NCBI GenBank assembly: GCA_910576385.1
Contig: CAJTIR010000012.1
Location: 1-64,000, forward strand
From: Lachnospiraceae bacterium
GTDB taxonomy: Bacteria; Bacillota; Clostridia; Lachnospirales; Lachnospiraceae
Direction: 5' to 3'
Length of the DNA: 64,000 bases
The first letter of the stretch is position 1. Every line of letters starts with the position of its first letter. This document shows positions 7,605 through 15,966 of this stretch, piece by piece. The translations under genes were made by a program, and so were the position numbers. The notes beneath the pieces were generated by a model, which saw only the letters and a list, made by a program, of their open reading frames with translations, had not been told where the DNA came from and searched no databases.

Positions 7605-8255
7605 CTATTTCTGTAAAATTTCTACAATTTCTTCCTGTGTAGATCCTTTTGGAATCTTATGAACACCGATTCGCAGAGACTCATCCAGGCCATTTTTTGT
7701 AAGATAATTGTCAAATGCGCTGGCATCAGTAATCAATCCTGCCTGAAATAATTTCCGGCTAATCAAATCAGAATAGTCACCCTCCTCAATCCTAATTTCC
7801 ACAACATCCTGGGTTACTCCCTGCTGAGAAGTCTGTCCAGACTCTGGATTTGAGCTGGTTTCTTTTGCCGCGTCCTCCTCTTTCTGCTGACCCTCTTCGG
7901 AATCCGTATTTGGGGAGGAGGAATCTTTTTCAGGCTCGTCTTTCTCTGATTCCTTTTTGGTATCATCACGATCAGCAGGCTCCTCCTCCCCAGAATTATT
8001 ACCTTCCGCCTTATTGTCTTTTGGTTCTGGGCTTTCTAAACTTTTCTGCTCAGGTTCCTTCTGGTTATCCACAGGATCTTGTTCTGAGGATTCCTTTGTA
8101 CTTTCTTCCATCTCCATTCCCAGAAGCTTGGCACGCTCTATGATCTCTTCATCTGTCAGAGTCTCTTTCTTATTCCCTGAAAGGGCAATTCCCATTATAA
8201 TTGCTGTAAATATAATTCCAACTCCCAGTCCACGCAAATAATATTTTAACTTCAT
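7605..8255 (-). CDS. Membrane-anchored protein with MltG-like N-subdomain, acidic linker
   Basis: A 216-residue protein with one N-terminal membrane segment (about 7-27, YLRGLGVGIIFTAIIMGIAL), a long Glu/Ser/Pro/Asp-rich linker (about 50-145), and a compact C-terminal domain (about 150-216). The last part, with VEIRIEEGDYSDLISRKLF, GLITDASAFDNYL and a final IPKGSTQEEIVEIL, resembles the LysM-like substrate-positioning subdomain found before the catalytic domain of MltG/YceG lytic transglycosylases. The catalytic domain is absent, so peptidoglycan binding rather than cleavage is the better guess. It is the last gene before rpsB and four bases after the SwrB-like gene, so it is probably part of the flagellar transcript. 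Function not established. Confidence 0.6.
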   Translation of the reverse strand: MKLKYYLRGLGVGIIFTAIIMGIALSGNKKETLTDEEIIERAKLLGMEMEESTKESSEQDPVDNQKEPEQKSLESPEPKDNKAEGNNSGEEEPADRDDTKKESEKDEPEKDSSSPNTDSEEGQQKEEDAAKETSSNPESGQTSQQGVTQDVVEIRIEEGDYSDLISRKLFQAGLITDASAFDNYLTKNGLDESLRIGVHKIPKGSTQEEIVEILQK

Positions 8256-8258
8256 AGC

Positions 8259-8972
8259 TTATAATTCTTCCTCTCTGAATAACCCAATCACAAGCTTTAC
8301 TTCCCCAACACCAAGACCTAACTCCCTGGCAATTTCTATCGCTGTTTTTCCTTCACGATATTTTTCCAGAATCAGCTCATTGTGATTCACCAATTCTTCT
8401 TCCTGCTCTTCAAAAACTTCCTCCTGCTGCTCTTGTACATGCGATTCCTCGCCAACATCCGTCGTGGAAGGTGCAGGTAATGCCTGCTGAGATTCCTGAA
8501 CCTTCTGCAAAATCTCATCAGATTCTGAGACTGTTTTTTGAATATTTTCCTGCAGCTCTTCTAGATGAATGGCAAGCTGCGCCAAGTTCCCAGCATACTT
8601 TGTAAGTTCTGAATGTTTATCATTCAACATACTATATAAAAACATTACTTCATTATGTGTTTTATGGATGGATTCCAACACTGTATCAGAATACTCAGTA
8701 AGCACTCTCATTTTTTCATTAGTTTCCTTATCCAGAGAACGCTCCACAATCTCCATTGATTTTTCGATGGACTGATCAATCACTTGATCCACCATATGAT
8801 TGACCTTCACCTGTGCATCATTCAAATTCCGCTCCAGAATTTTCTTCATCTCTTCGGTACTCAGCTCTGCAATCTTGTCCAACTCTTGATTCGTCAGCTT
8901 TTCAGTAATAAAAAAACTGGCAATCATCAGAACAATTCCCACTACAATTAAAACAACTTCTAACGTACTCAT
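8259..8972 (-). CDS. DUF6115-type coiled-coil membrane protein, SwrB-like position
   Basis: A 237-residue protein with an N-terminal membrane segment (4-24), a long coiled coil (about 30-160), an acidic linker, and a C-terminal helix-turn-helix-like unit (about 203-230, YREGKTAIEIARELGLGVGE then VKLVIGL). In Bacillus subtilis the gene between sigD and rpsB is swrB, also a short membrane-anchored protein needed for flagellar export activation. The matching place, topology and C-terminal unit suggest the same role here. Sequence identity is low by eye, so the equivalence is inference. Spacing to both neighbours is under 10 bases. Confidence 0.6.
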   Translation of the reverse strand: MSTLEVVLIVVGIVLMIASFFITEKLTNQELDKIAELSTEEMKKILERNLNDAQVKVNHMVDQVIDQSIEKSMEIVERSLDKETNEKMRVLTEYSDTVLESIHKTHNEVMFLYSMLNDKHSELTKYAGNLAQLAIHLEELQENIQKTVSESDEILQKVQESQQALPAPSTTDVGEESHVQEQQEEVFEEQEEELVNHNELILEKYREGKTAIEIARELGLGVGEVKLVIGLFREEEL

Positions 8973-8980
8973 TTTGCTAC

Positions 8981-9298
8981 CTATATTTTCATGTCAAAAC
9001 CACCTGAAAGGGTCTTGCCACTTACCTTTCCGCTGTTTTCTTCCTTTTTCTTCTTTTTCTTAGTTCGATGGTCTTCATATTCATTGCTTCCCTTTTCTCT
9101 GGCATCGAATTTTTTCTGTGGATTATCTGAATCATTGGCATGGTTCACCTGATGCATATGATGTATTGTCTCTTTTGCAAATTGCGTTTGTACATTCTGC
9201 TGTTGTATTATGGGTTTGTTGTCTTCATTCTGCTTTAAGGTACTCATATCCTGGCTTCTTTGTACCACTCCGCTAAATTCTACTGGTCTGATAGACAT
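8981..9298 (-). CDS. Small hydrophilic flagellar-operon protein, unknown
   Basis: A 105-residue, Gln/Asn/Lys-rich protein with no membrane segment and a stretch of six lysines (about 78-83). I do not recognise a domain. A good ribosome site (GAGGAGTGAGG) and tight 8-base spacing to the next gene argue that it is expressed. It is predicted largely disordered, with hydrophobic residues only near its start and at its GGFDMKI end, so it may be a chaperone-like or regulatory peptide. A set of two hairpins separates it from fapA. Confidence 0.55.
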   Translation of the reverse strand: MSIRPVEFSGVVQRSQDMSTLKQNEDNKPIIQQQNVQTQFAKETIHHMHQVNHANDSDNPQKKFDAREKGSNEYEDHRTKKKKKKEENSGKVSGKTLSGGFDMKI

Positions 9299-9329
9299 TT
9301 TTCCTCACTCCTCTTCCACACCTTATTAA

Positions 9330-9367
9330 ATGGCTAATAGCCATAGCGGGGTACCCTAAGGTACCCC
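9330..9367 (-). other. Pair of stem-loops within the fla operon
   Basis: GGGGTACC-CTAA-GGTACCCC (8-bp perfect stem) lies next to ATGGCTA-A-TAGCCAT (7 bp). No T-run follows the first on the minus strand, and the second is followed by TTTAATAA. They lie between fapA and the 105-codon gene and could protect or terminate part of the transcript after fapA. Confidence 0.55.
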
Positions 9368-9395
9368 AGAGGGTATATCAATTGACATAAAAAAT

Positions 9396-11000
9396 TTATA
9401 TCGGACGCCCGACAATCTCTCCATGTTCCTTAATAAATTTTGTTGCACAACGCTCACTTTTGATATTCATACTGATATCTGAAATCGTAATACTCGCTCC
9501 AGGATAAATACTGCCCTTTACTTTTATCTTTGCATTGGTAGCCAACTGAAGCTTCTCATTCAACTCTTTGAGTTCTTTTTTATGACTGGCAAGAAGCTGC
9601 TGCTGCTCACGGAAATTTTGGGCAATCGTCTGAATCTGCTGCATCCGTTCTGGAGAAATTTTTTCCTTCTTCCGAAGTTTTTCATTGAAATTTACCAAAA
9701 TCGGACGCATCCGTTCTACCTCTTTCGTAACTACTGCAATACTATCCTGGACTTCCCCATAACGCTCTTTTACAGAAGGATCCACACCCACTTCAATCTT
9801 CGTAATCGTCCCCATCTCAGAACCAATGGTTTGAGCTTCCAAAAGATTGCCAGCGCGAATCAAACCACCACTGACAAACCCCTTCTTGCCACTGACACGG
9901 ATATCGGCGCCGGCAGATACCTGACTGTGCAAAATGCATCCTGTCTCGATAAACCCGTCAGAAACGACAGTGGCATTTTCAATAAATTTCGCGATCAGAT
10001 TATCCTTTGCTTCCACTCTGCCTTTGCCCATGCCATTAATGCCTCGTTTTACAATAATCTGTCCGCCAGCAGATAGATAGGCTGCCTCCACTACACCATC
10101 AATCACAATATCGCCCTTTGCCTTCACAGAAAAACCACTTTTTACATTTCCCTTAATAGATACATTGCCATCATATACAATATTTCCGGTGGCATTGTCG
10201 ACGTCTGCTGGAACTTCATATACATCCGCCACAAAAACTTTTCCGTTTACCAAACTTGCATGTCCGGTAACATTGGAAGAGATTTCTGTCTTATCCTCAG
10301 AGAGCGAAATATTATTGCCAAAATCCAACTTCAGGCTCTTTTCCTGCCTTCCTTGGATAGGACCGCCAAATACATCTGTACCAGGTTTTCCTGGAACTGC
10401 CGGATGCAGCTTTGCTAAAATCTGTCCTTTTTCCACATGACTGATCGTATTCAGTTCCCGATAATCAACTGTTCCATCTTCATTTTTCTTTGGTCTGAGA
10501 TTATGATTCGTATTAAAAAAATATTCAATTTTAGCATCTTTACCATTTACTGGCGGAATACCTTTTGCCAAAATCATATCTGTACAATAACGGCGATCCT
10601 TGAGGAATTTTTGGATTTCCTCCTGTTTTATGCCGACTGTAATATTCTTTGCCTTGAGTAGATCCACAATATCTTCTTCAGACATCAATTTTCCTTTTGT
10701 AGATGGAGGATAAAAACGACAAAATACTAGCATCTTATCCCCTGAAACCGTTATCTCCATCTGTTCATCTTCCTGGAAACCGCTGCCTTCTCCTACATAG
10801 ACTTCCTTTACTTCTGTGGAAGCCACAGTGACTGCATCATTCAATTCTTTTAAATTAAACCCAGAATAACCTTTTTGCTCCAAATAATCCAGAATTTCCT
10901 TGATTTCTGGTCTTTTTCCACCATTTTCAGGGGGAATAATTTGAAGAAAAACCCCCATTTCTCTAATATCCATTCTGAAATATCCATTTTTGATTTCCAT
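9396..11000 (-). CDS. fapA: FapA family protein (DUF342)
   Basis: A 534-residue DUF342 protein. The family has a central right-handed beta-helix built from glycine-spaced strands; here it is seen at about 230-390 as repeated segments such as GNVSIKGNVKSGFSVKAKGD and GFIETGCILHSQVSAGADI. A coiled coil follows (about 410-480, ERMRPILVNFNEKLRKKE to KELKELNEKL) and a short C-terminal beta unit. Members often lie in flagellar operons of Firmicutes and spirochaetes and are annotated flagellar assembly protein A, but the biochemical role is unsettled. Start is the ATG after GGAGGGAGC. It overlaps nothing and lies 19 bases after fliA. Confidence 0.85.
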   Translation of the reverse strand: MEIKNGYFRMDIREMGVFLQIIPPENGGKRPEIKEILDYLEQKGYSGFNLKELNDAVTVASTEVKEVYVGEGSGFQEDEQMEITVSGDKMLVFCRFYPPSTKGKLMSEEDIVDLLKAKNITVGIKQEEIQKFLKDRRYCTDMILAKGIPPVNGKDAKIEYFFNTNHNLRPKKNEDGTVDYRELNTISHVEKGQILAKLHPAVPGKPGTDVFGGPIQGRQEKSLKLDFGNNISLSEDKTEISSNVTGHASLVNGKVFVADVYEVPADVDNATGNIVYDGNVSIKGNVKSGFSVKAKGDIVIDGVVEAAYLSAGGQIIVKRGINGMGKGRVEAKDNLIAKFIENATVVSDGFIETGCILHSQVSAGADIRVSGKKGFVSGGLIRAGNLLEAQTIGSEMGTITKIEVGVDPSVKERYGEVQDSIAVVTKEVERMRPILVNFNEKLRKKEKISPERMQQIQTIAQNFREQQQLLASHKKELKELNEKLQLATNAKIKVKGSIYPGASITISDISMNIKSERCATKFIKEHGEIVGRPI

Positions 11001-11019
11001 GTAGCTCCCTCCCTCCACA

Positions 11020-11784
11020 CTAATCCGTCAATATGCCCATATAAGACCCCATTGTTTTTTTCATTTTCAAAAGTGCTTTTGTATGGAGTTGAGAAATCCT
11101 TGACTCTGATACCTCAAGCACATTGCTGATTTCCTTTAAAGTCAAATCCTCATAATAATAAAGTGTGATAACCTTTCGTTCTTTTTCGGTAAGAATTTCC
11201 AATGACTGTTCCAATACCTTCTTTAGTTCTTCCTCTGCAATGGCATCCTCTGGCTGAATAAAATGAGAATTTCCTTTGGCATCCATCACAGGTTCCATCC
11301 CCTGTTCCACATATTCATTCAAAGAAACCATATTGGTAACTTTAATTTGGGACTGCCAATTCAGCAATTCCTCACTACTTACCTTAAGTTCCTCGGCAAT
11401 CTCTTCATCTGATGCATTTCTGCCCGTTTTGGCCTCAATCTGCTTAATTGCCGCCTCAATTTTCTTCTGTTTCTGCCTCACAGTTCTCGGAATCCAATCC
11501 ATCTTTCGAATCTGGTCTAAAATAGAACCCCGAATTCGAAGGCTGGCATATGTTTCAAACTTTACATCTTTTTTAATATCAAATTTGTCTATGGCATCAA
11601 TCAGACCAAAAATACCATAGCCTACCAGATCATCATATTCCACATTATATCCCAGATACATGCTGAGACGACCCGCCACAATCTTGACCAAAGGTGCATA
11701 TTCCACTATGATCTGTTCTCTCAATTCTGGTGTAGGTTTTTTTAAAAATTCTGCCCACAATTGTTCTCTCTCTGCTGCGTTCAT
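11020..11784 (-). CDS. fliA: RNA polymerase sigma-28 (SigD/FliA/WhiG)
   Basis: Sigma factor for late flagellar, motor and chemotaxis promoters. The 254-residue protein has region 2 (VEYDDLVGYGIFGLIDAIDK, FETYASLRIRGSILDQIR), region 3 (KIEAAIKQIEAKTGRNASDE) and region 4 with a helix-turn-helix (DLTLKEISNVLEVSESRISQ). It lies near the end of the operon whose early genes build the export machine, like sigD in Bacillus. No anti-sigma FlgM is seen in the window, and I found no properly oriented sigma-28 promoter here, so its targets probably lie elsewhere. Confidence 0.95.
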   Translation of the reverse strand: MNAAEREQLWAEFLKKPTPELREQIIVEYAPLVKIVAGRLSMYLGYNVEYDDLVGYGIFGLIDAIDKFDIKKDVKFETYASLRIRGSILDQIRKMDWIPRTVRQKQKKIEAAIKQIEAKTGRNASDEEIAEELKVSSEELLNWQSQIKVTNMVSLNEYVEQGMEPVMDAKGNSHFIQPEDAIAEEELKKVLEQSLEILTEKERKVITLYYYEDLTLKEISNVLEVSESRISQLHTKALLKMKKTMGSYMGILTD

Positions 11785-11865
11785 CCAAAGCCCCCAGACT
11801 ATGGGAATCCTACGTCAAGCTTCCCATCTTTAATCTGCATACCGCCTCTCACCATGCGGCTGCCT

Positions 11866-12132
11866 CTATTCTTCCTCTGTGGATTCTTCTGCTTCCTCCG
11901 TCTCTTCGGCGTCTGCTTCCTCCACTGCCTCCTCCGTGGCTTCTTCTGTCTCTTCCTTGAAATTTTTATCCAACACTACTTTTGCAATGCATCCCAGGAT
12001 ATAAAAGGATATTAAAACGATCACCAATGTTTTTACAAACTGGTTCGTTTCCATCTGCATTACAAACCCAAGAATACAGGTAAGCAATCCTCCTGCCAAT
12101 GTAATCAATATCGGTATCTGTTTCGTTTTCAT
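11866..12132 (-). CDS. Small two-segment membrane protein with acidic tail, unknown
   Basis: An 88-residue protein with two hydrophobic helices (about 7-26 and 32-52) joined by a short loop, then about 30 residues that are nearly all Glu, Ala and Thr. The layout predicts a hairpin in the membrane with a highly negative cytoplasmic tail. It is spaced 13 bases from cheD with a good ribosome site (AAGGGTGATAGG). It lies between chemotaxis genes and fliA, so a motility role is likely by context, but I recognise no family. Confidence 0.5.
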   Translation of the reverse strand: MKTKQIPILITLAGGLLTCILGFVMQMETNQFVKTLVIVLISFYILGCIAKVVLDKNFKEETEEATEEAVEEADAEETEEAEESTEEE

Positions 12133-12145
12133 ATCCTATCACCCT

Positions 12146-12628
12146 TTAAATAATTTTAATTGTCTTTCCCACTGCCTTAATACGAAAATCCCCTGTCTCT
12201 GGATATAACTCGACAGTACGGCCATAGTTAAGACCTGTATCTTCGGCAATCAGACGAATTCCAAGCTGTTTTAACTTAGCTCTTGATGCTGCGGCATTGC
12301 GCTCGCCTACATTTCCAATCCCTGAGACACCCTTCACTTCAAACATCTTGGCGCCCCCCGCAATTTTTGCCACCAGGCGTCCCTTGTTCGCGCCTGCTCT
12401 TACAACCCTTTTCACCAATTCTTCAATTCCTGTGTCTGCAAACTTGGCAATATTTGAATTATTCCGCATCTGTTTGCTGTCCGGAAGCATGATATGTGCC
12501 AGTCCTCCGATCTTGGTAACGGGATCGTATACTGCAATTCCAATACAAGAACCCAACCCCAGCGTGGTAATCATATCCGGTGCTTTGCATATATTCAAAT
12601 CTGCCATTCCAACTTTAATTGTAGCCAT
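12146..12628 (-). CDS. cheD: Chemoreceptor glutamine deamidase CheD
   Basis: Deamidates selected glutamines of chemoreceptors and is held by CheC. The 160-residue product carries GLGSCIGIAVYDP with the catalytic Cys, AHIMLPDS with the catalytic His, and the KIAGGAKMF and NVGERN blocks that complete the site. I place the start at the ATG 7 bases after AGAGGAG; an ATG 6 bases upstream is too close to that site. It follows cheC by 13 bases. Confidence 0.95.
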   Translation of the reverse strand: MATIKVGMADLNICKAPDMITTLGLGSCIGIAVYDPVTKIGGLAHIMLPDSKQMRNNSNIAKFADTGIEELVKRVVRAGANKGRLVAKIAGGAKMFEVKGVSGIGNVGERNAAASRAKLKQLGIRLIAEDTGLNYGRTVELYPETGDFRIKAVGKTIKII

Positions 12629-12641
12629 AACCATGCTCCTC

Positions 12642-13262
12642 TTATAGTGCAATCCCCAACGACGTTAAAATTTTATCATAAGACTCGACATCTGGCATCA
12701 AAATGAAAAATCCTTGTATTTTCACATCATCGCCAAACTCTGTCTGAATTAAAAGTGCGTTATCCCCATACTGGCCAAACTGAATTGCCGGTACACTCAA
12801 AATCGCCCCCGCCATATCAATTGCAAGATACGGTACAGATGAAGTAATTACCATGTTTGTCATGGTAGATAACGCCGATAAATAGGAACCAGAAATAATA
12901 TTTCCAATTTCCTTAATTGCAGATATATCCATCTCATTAAACTCTTCTGCATAATCATCCGGCCTTCCCATCAGATGATTTACTAAATATTGTGCTGACC
13001 CCATCTTTAGCAGAAACATCATACTGCCGCCGATATCGCTCTCTACTTCAAGATAAATTCCAACAACGGTTTCCTCTTCAGCAGAAATTGCGGTGGGAAG
13101 CTCTTGAACCTTCATAAATTCTACTTTGGGTACATCCATATTCACCTTAAGGTTCAACATATTGGAAATTGCAGTTGTTGCATTTCCTGCGCCAATATTT
13201 CCTATCTCCTTCAGCACATCAAAATACATGTCATTTACCTGATCTAAACTAAATTTAGCCAT
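12642..13262 (-). CDS. cheC: CheY-P phosphatase CheC
   Basis: Two copies of the CheC/CheX/FliY active-site helix are present, EIGNIGAGNATTAIS (about 14-28) and EIGNIISGSYLSALS (about 110-124), each with the Glu and Asn used to hydrolyse CheY-P. The length of about 206 residues is normal. Two start codons are possible: the chosen ATG lies 10 bases after GGAGAG, and an ATG 18 bases upstream follows AGGAAAAGG. Placed directly before cheD, its regulatory partner. Confidence 0.93.
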   Translation of the reverse strand: MAKFSLDQVNDMYFDVLKEIGNIGAGNATTAISNMLNLKVNMDVPKVEFMKVQELPTAISAEEETVVGIYLEVESDIGGSMMFLLKMGSAQYLVNHLMGRPDDYAEEFNEMDISAIKEIGNIISGSYLSALSTMTNMVITSSVPYLAIDMAGAILSVPAIQFGQYGDNALLIQTEFGDDVKIQGFFILMPDVESYDKILTSLGIAL

Positions 13263-13320
13263 GGCTGTCTTTCTCTCCATTTCTGCCTTTTCCTAAGGCT
13301 CATCTGTAATGATTGCGAAT

Positions 13321-13348
13321 AGGCTGTTGCACTTTACTGCAACAGCCT
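13321..13348 (-). other. Perfect 11-bp hairpin between cheW and cheC
   Basis: AGGCTGTTGCA and TGCAACAGCCT pair perfectly around a six-base loop. No T-run follows, so read-through to cheC is expected with this acting as an RNA stabiliser, processing site or partial barrier. Confidence 0.6.
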
Positions 13349-13361
13349 CTATACATTCTGC

Positions 13362-13826
13362 CTATACAGTTTCTGTCTCATCAATGATGCTGTTAGTATC
13401 AAACAGGGAAATCAGCTCTTCTCCGTGTTTGCCAACCCCGTTAATAAAATTACTCTTACTGCTCTTGGCATCATAAGCAACCTTATCTATCTCTTCTGGT
13501 GCAAGAGTAACAACCTCTCTCACCTCATCAACCAAAATTCCCAACACCCCATGCTCCTCCAGCTTCAGAATGATGATTCTGGTAACATCTGTAAACTCAT
13601 CCGGTTCCAGATCCATTTTGGTACGAATACTCATCACCGGAACAATTTCACCACGCAGATTGATGATCCCTTTAAAATAAGGTTGTGCTTTCGGCACTCT
13701 AGTAATTTTCTGCATACGCACAATATTGTCTACATAACTAATGTCAATCCCATATTGCTCACTGCCAATTTTTACTACGATAAACTGTTTTCTTCCGTCT
13801 CCTGCTACAGACATATTGTTTGCCAT
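13362..13826 (-). CDS. cheW: Chemotaxis coupling protein CheW
   Basis: A 154-residue adaptor linking receptors to CheA. It shows the CheW SH3-like repeats, with FIVVKIGSEQYGIDISYVDN at about 16-35, then YFKGIINLRGEIVPVMSIR, and GILVDEVREVV. Start is the ATG following AAGGGGGTGTGAAT; a GTG six bases upstream falls in the ribosome site. It lies 12 bases after cheA. Confidence 0.95.
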   Translation of the reverse strand: MANNMSVAGDGRKQFIVVKIGSEQYGIDISYVDNIVRMQKITRVPKAQPYFKGIINLRGEIVPVMSIRTKMDLEPDEFTDVTRIIILKLEEHGVLGILVDEVREVVTLAPEEIDKVAYDAKSSKSNFINGVGKHGEELISLFDTNSIIDETETV

Positions 13827-13838
13827 ATTCACACCCCC

Positions 13839-15965
13839 TTAAAATAATGTATTCACATCCAGAATCAATGCAACCTCACCGTCGCCAAGAACTGTTGCAC
13901 CGCTGATGATTTTGCTGCTGTTGTTTATGTATTTGCCAAGGGACTTGATTACAATTTCCTGTTGTCCATTCAATTCATCTACAATCAATCCTGCCGACTT
14001 GTCACCTTTACGTACCACAATAACAGTAAAACTGTCGCGTTCTTTTTCCTCTGGTTCACAGTCAAGAAGCTGATCGAGACGAATTAACGGGATCACCATA
14101 CCGCGGATATGGATTACCTCTTTGGTTTGTACATATTTGATCTCCTCTGCCATGATCTCCTCAATTGTCTCAATGGAACCAAGAGAAATTGCATATTTCT
14201 CGCCGCGTACTTCCACCATCAATGCCTGGATAATTGCTAAGGTCAAAGGCAAACGCACAATAAACTTAGAACCTTCCCCTAGAACACTCTTGACTTCTAC
14301 ATCTCCACCCAATGCTTCAATGTTAGATTTCACCACATCCAGCCCCACACCGCGGCCGGAAATATCAGAAATCTTCTTTGCCATTGAGAAACTGGGCATA
14401 AACAGAAAATCAATAATCTCTTTCTGGCTTAAAGTCTCTCCCTGCTCAGGAGTAATCAGCCCACGTTCAATCGCTTTATTTTTTACGGTTTCTGTATCGA
14501 TTCCGTTTCCATCGTCACTAACTTCAATAATGACATTATTTCCTTCCTGGAATGCATTCAAATGAATACTGCCAGTTTCGGGCTTTCCCCTCTTCTTGCG
14601 GATCTCTGCATTCTCAAGACCATGATCGGCAGAATTACGAAGCAAATGCTGCAAAGGATCTCCGATCTGATCCACTACTGTCCGGTCCAGCTCGGTATCT
14701 TCACCTGTCATATATAATTCCATTTTCTTATTCAATTTCTTGGAAAGATCACGAATCATCCGTGGAAATTTCTGTACTACACTTTCAATCGGAACCATTC
14801 GAACCTTCATCACAGATTCATGAAGCCCAGTAGTAATACGTTCCAAATATTCAATTTGCTCATGAAAGGCTTGGGAATTAACCCCCACCACACCTCCGTC
14901 TGAGGTGGAACCAATGGAAACCAATGAATTTTTGGCGATAATCAACTCGCTGACCTGATTCATCAAGGCATCCAATTTTTCAATGTCCACACGAACAGTA
15001 CGACTAGTGACCGGCTTTCCTGGTGATGATTTCTTCGCCGCTGCGGGGGCAGATTTTGCTGCCCCTGCTGCCTCTGAACTTGCTGCAGGTTTTTCATTTT
15101 TCTCTTCCTTCTTAGCAATCTCTACCGCTTCTTTGGCCTCAGCCGCTTCCTTTTTCTCCTCAGCCGCCGTCAACTGACTGTACTCTATTTTCTCACCGAC
15201 TACTTCTGCAATCTCAGAAACAGCCTTAGAAACCTCAAGAAATTTTTCTAATTCCGTTTCGCTTACCAGATAGAAACTAAAATCACAACCAAATTTCTCG
15301 TCCTCAATATCCTGAGAGCTAGGATTATATGCCACAATATTTCCATAATCCTCTACTGCCTTAAATACCAGAAATGCACGAGCCGCTTTCAGCAAACATT
15401 CCTCTTGAATATATACCGTAAATCCATAAATATTTAATCCCTTGCTTTCAGCGTCCTTTAACTCCTCTTTTTCTTTCTCGGAAAATTCGATATCCAGGTA
15501 TTTCTTTGAATGTTTTCCATCCTCCTGTTTCTCCTTGGGCTTCTCTACTGGCGCCTTTTTTTCTTCTGGAACATTTCCGGTCCCAGCCGCCAGAATATCA
15601 TTTAATTCCTGAATAATGGCTTCATTATCATCAGTACCCTCATCGGAGCTTTCTTTTATATTTTCCAAATAGGCTTCAATCGCGTCCAGACATTGGAATA
15701 ACACATCTACCAATCCACTGGTAACACTCATATTGCCGCTGCGCACTTCCTGGAACACATTCTCCATATCATGTGTCAAGCGCTGCATACGTTTAAAACC
15801 CATTGTTCCTGCCATTCCCTTCAGGGAATGGGCCGCCCGGAAAATTTCATTGATTGTATCCATATTCTCCGGTTCTTTTTCAAGGCTCATGATGCAGTCT
15901 GACAGATTCTGCAAATGCTCATTTGTCTCATCAATAAAAATCTCAAGATATTGGCTTACATCCAT
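13839..15965 (-). CDS. cheA: Chemotaxis histidine kinase CheA
   Basis: Central kinase phosphorylating CheY and CheB. The 708-residue protein has an HPt domain with His46 in AAHSLKGMAGTMGF, a CheY/CheB-binding P2 domain (about 165-260), an Ala/Lys/Glu-rich linker, the P3 dimerisation helices (about 320-390, RTVRVDIEKLDALMNQVSEL), a HATPase with LRNSADHGLE (N box), DDGNGID and SGRGVGLDVV, and a C-terminal CheW-like P5. All catalytic parts are intact. The ATG follows GGGGGTACAGTGAT and begins one base after the cheB stop. Confidence 0.97.
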   Translation of the reverse strand: MDVSQYLEIFIDETNEHLQNLSDCIMSLEKEPENMDTINEIFRAAHSLKGMAGTMGFKRMQRLTHDMENVFQEVRSGNMSVTSGLVDVLFQCLDAIEAYLENIKESSDEGTDDNEAIIQELNDILAAGTGNVPEEKKAPVEKPKEKQEDGKHSKKYLDIEFSEKEKEELKDAESKGLNIYGFTVYIQEECLLKAARAFLVFKAVEDYGNIVAYNPSSQDIEDEKFGCDFSFYLVSETELEKFLEVSKAVSEIAEVVGEKIEYSQLTAAEEKKEAAEAKEAVEIAKKEEKNEKPAASSEAAGAAKSAPAAAKKSSPGKPVTSRTVRVDIEKLDALMNQVSELIIAKNSLVSIGSTSDGGVVGVNSQAFHEQIEYLERITTGLHESVMKVRMVPIESVVQKFPRMIRDLSKKLNKKMELYMTGEDTELDRTVVDQIGDPLQHLLRNSADHGLENAEIRKKRGKPETGSIHLNAFQEGNNVIIEVSDDGNGIDTETVKNKAIERGLITPEQGETLSQKEIIDFLFMPSFSMAKKISDISGRGVGLDVVKSNIEALGGDVEVKSVLGEGSKFIVRLPLTLAIIQALMVEVRGEKYAISLGSIETIEEIMAEEIKYVQTKEVIHIRGMVIPLIRLDQLLDCEPEEKERDSFTVIVVRKGDKSAGLIVDELNGQQEIVIKSLGKYINNSSKIISGATVLGDGEVALILDVNTLF

Positions 15966-15966
15966 A

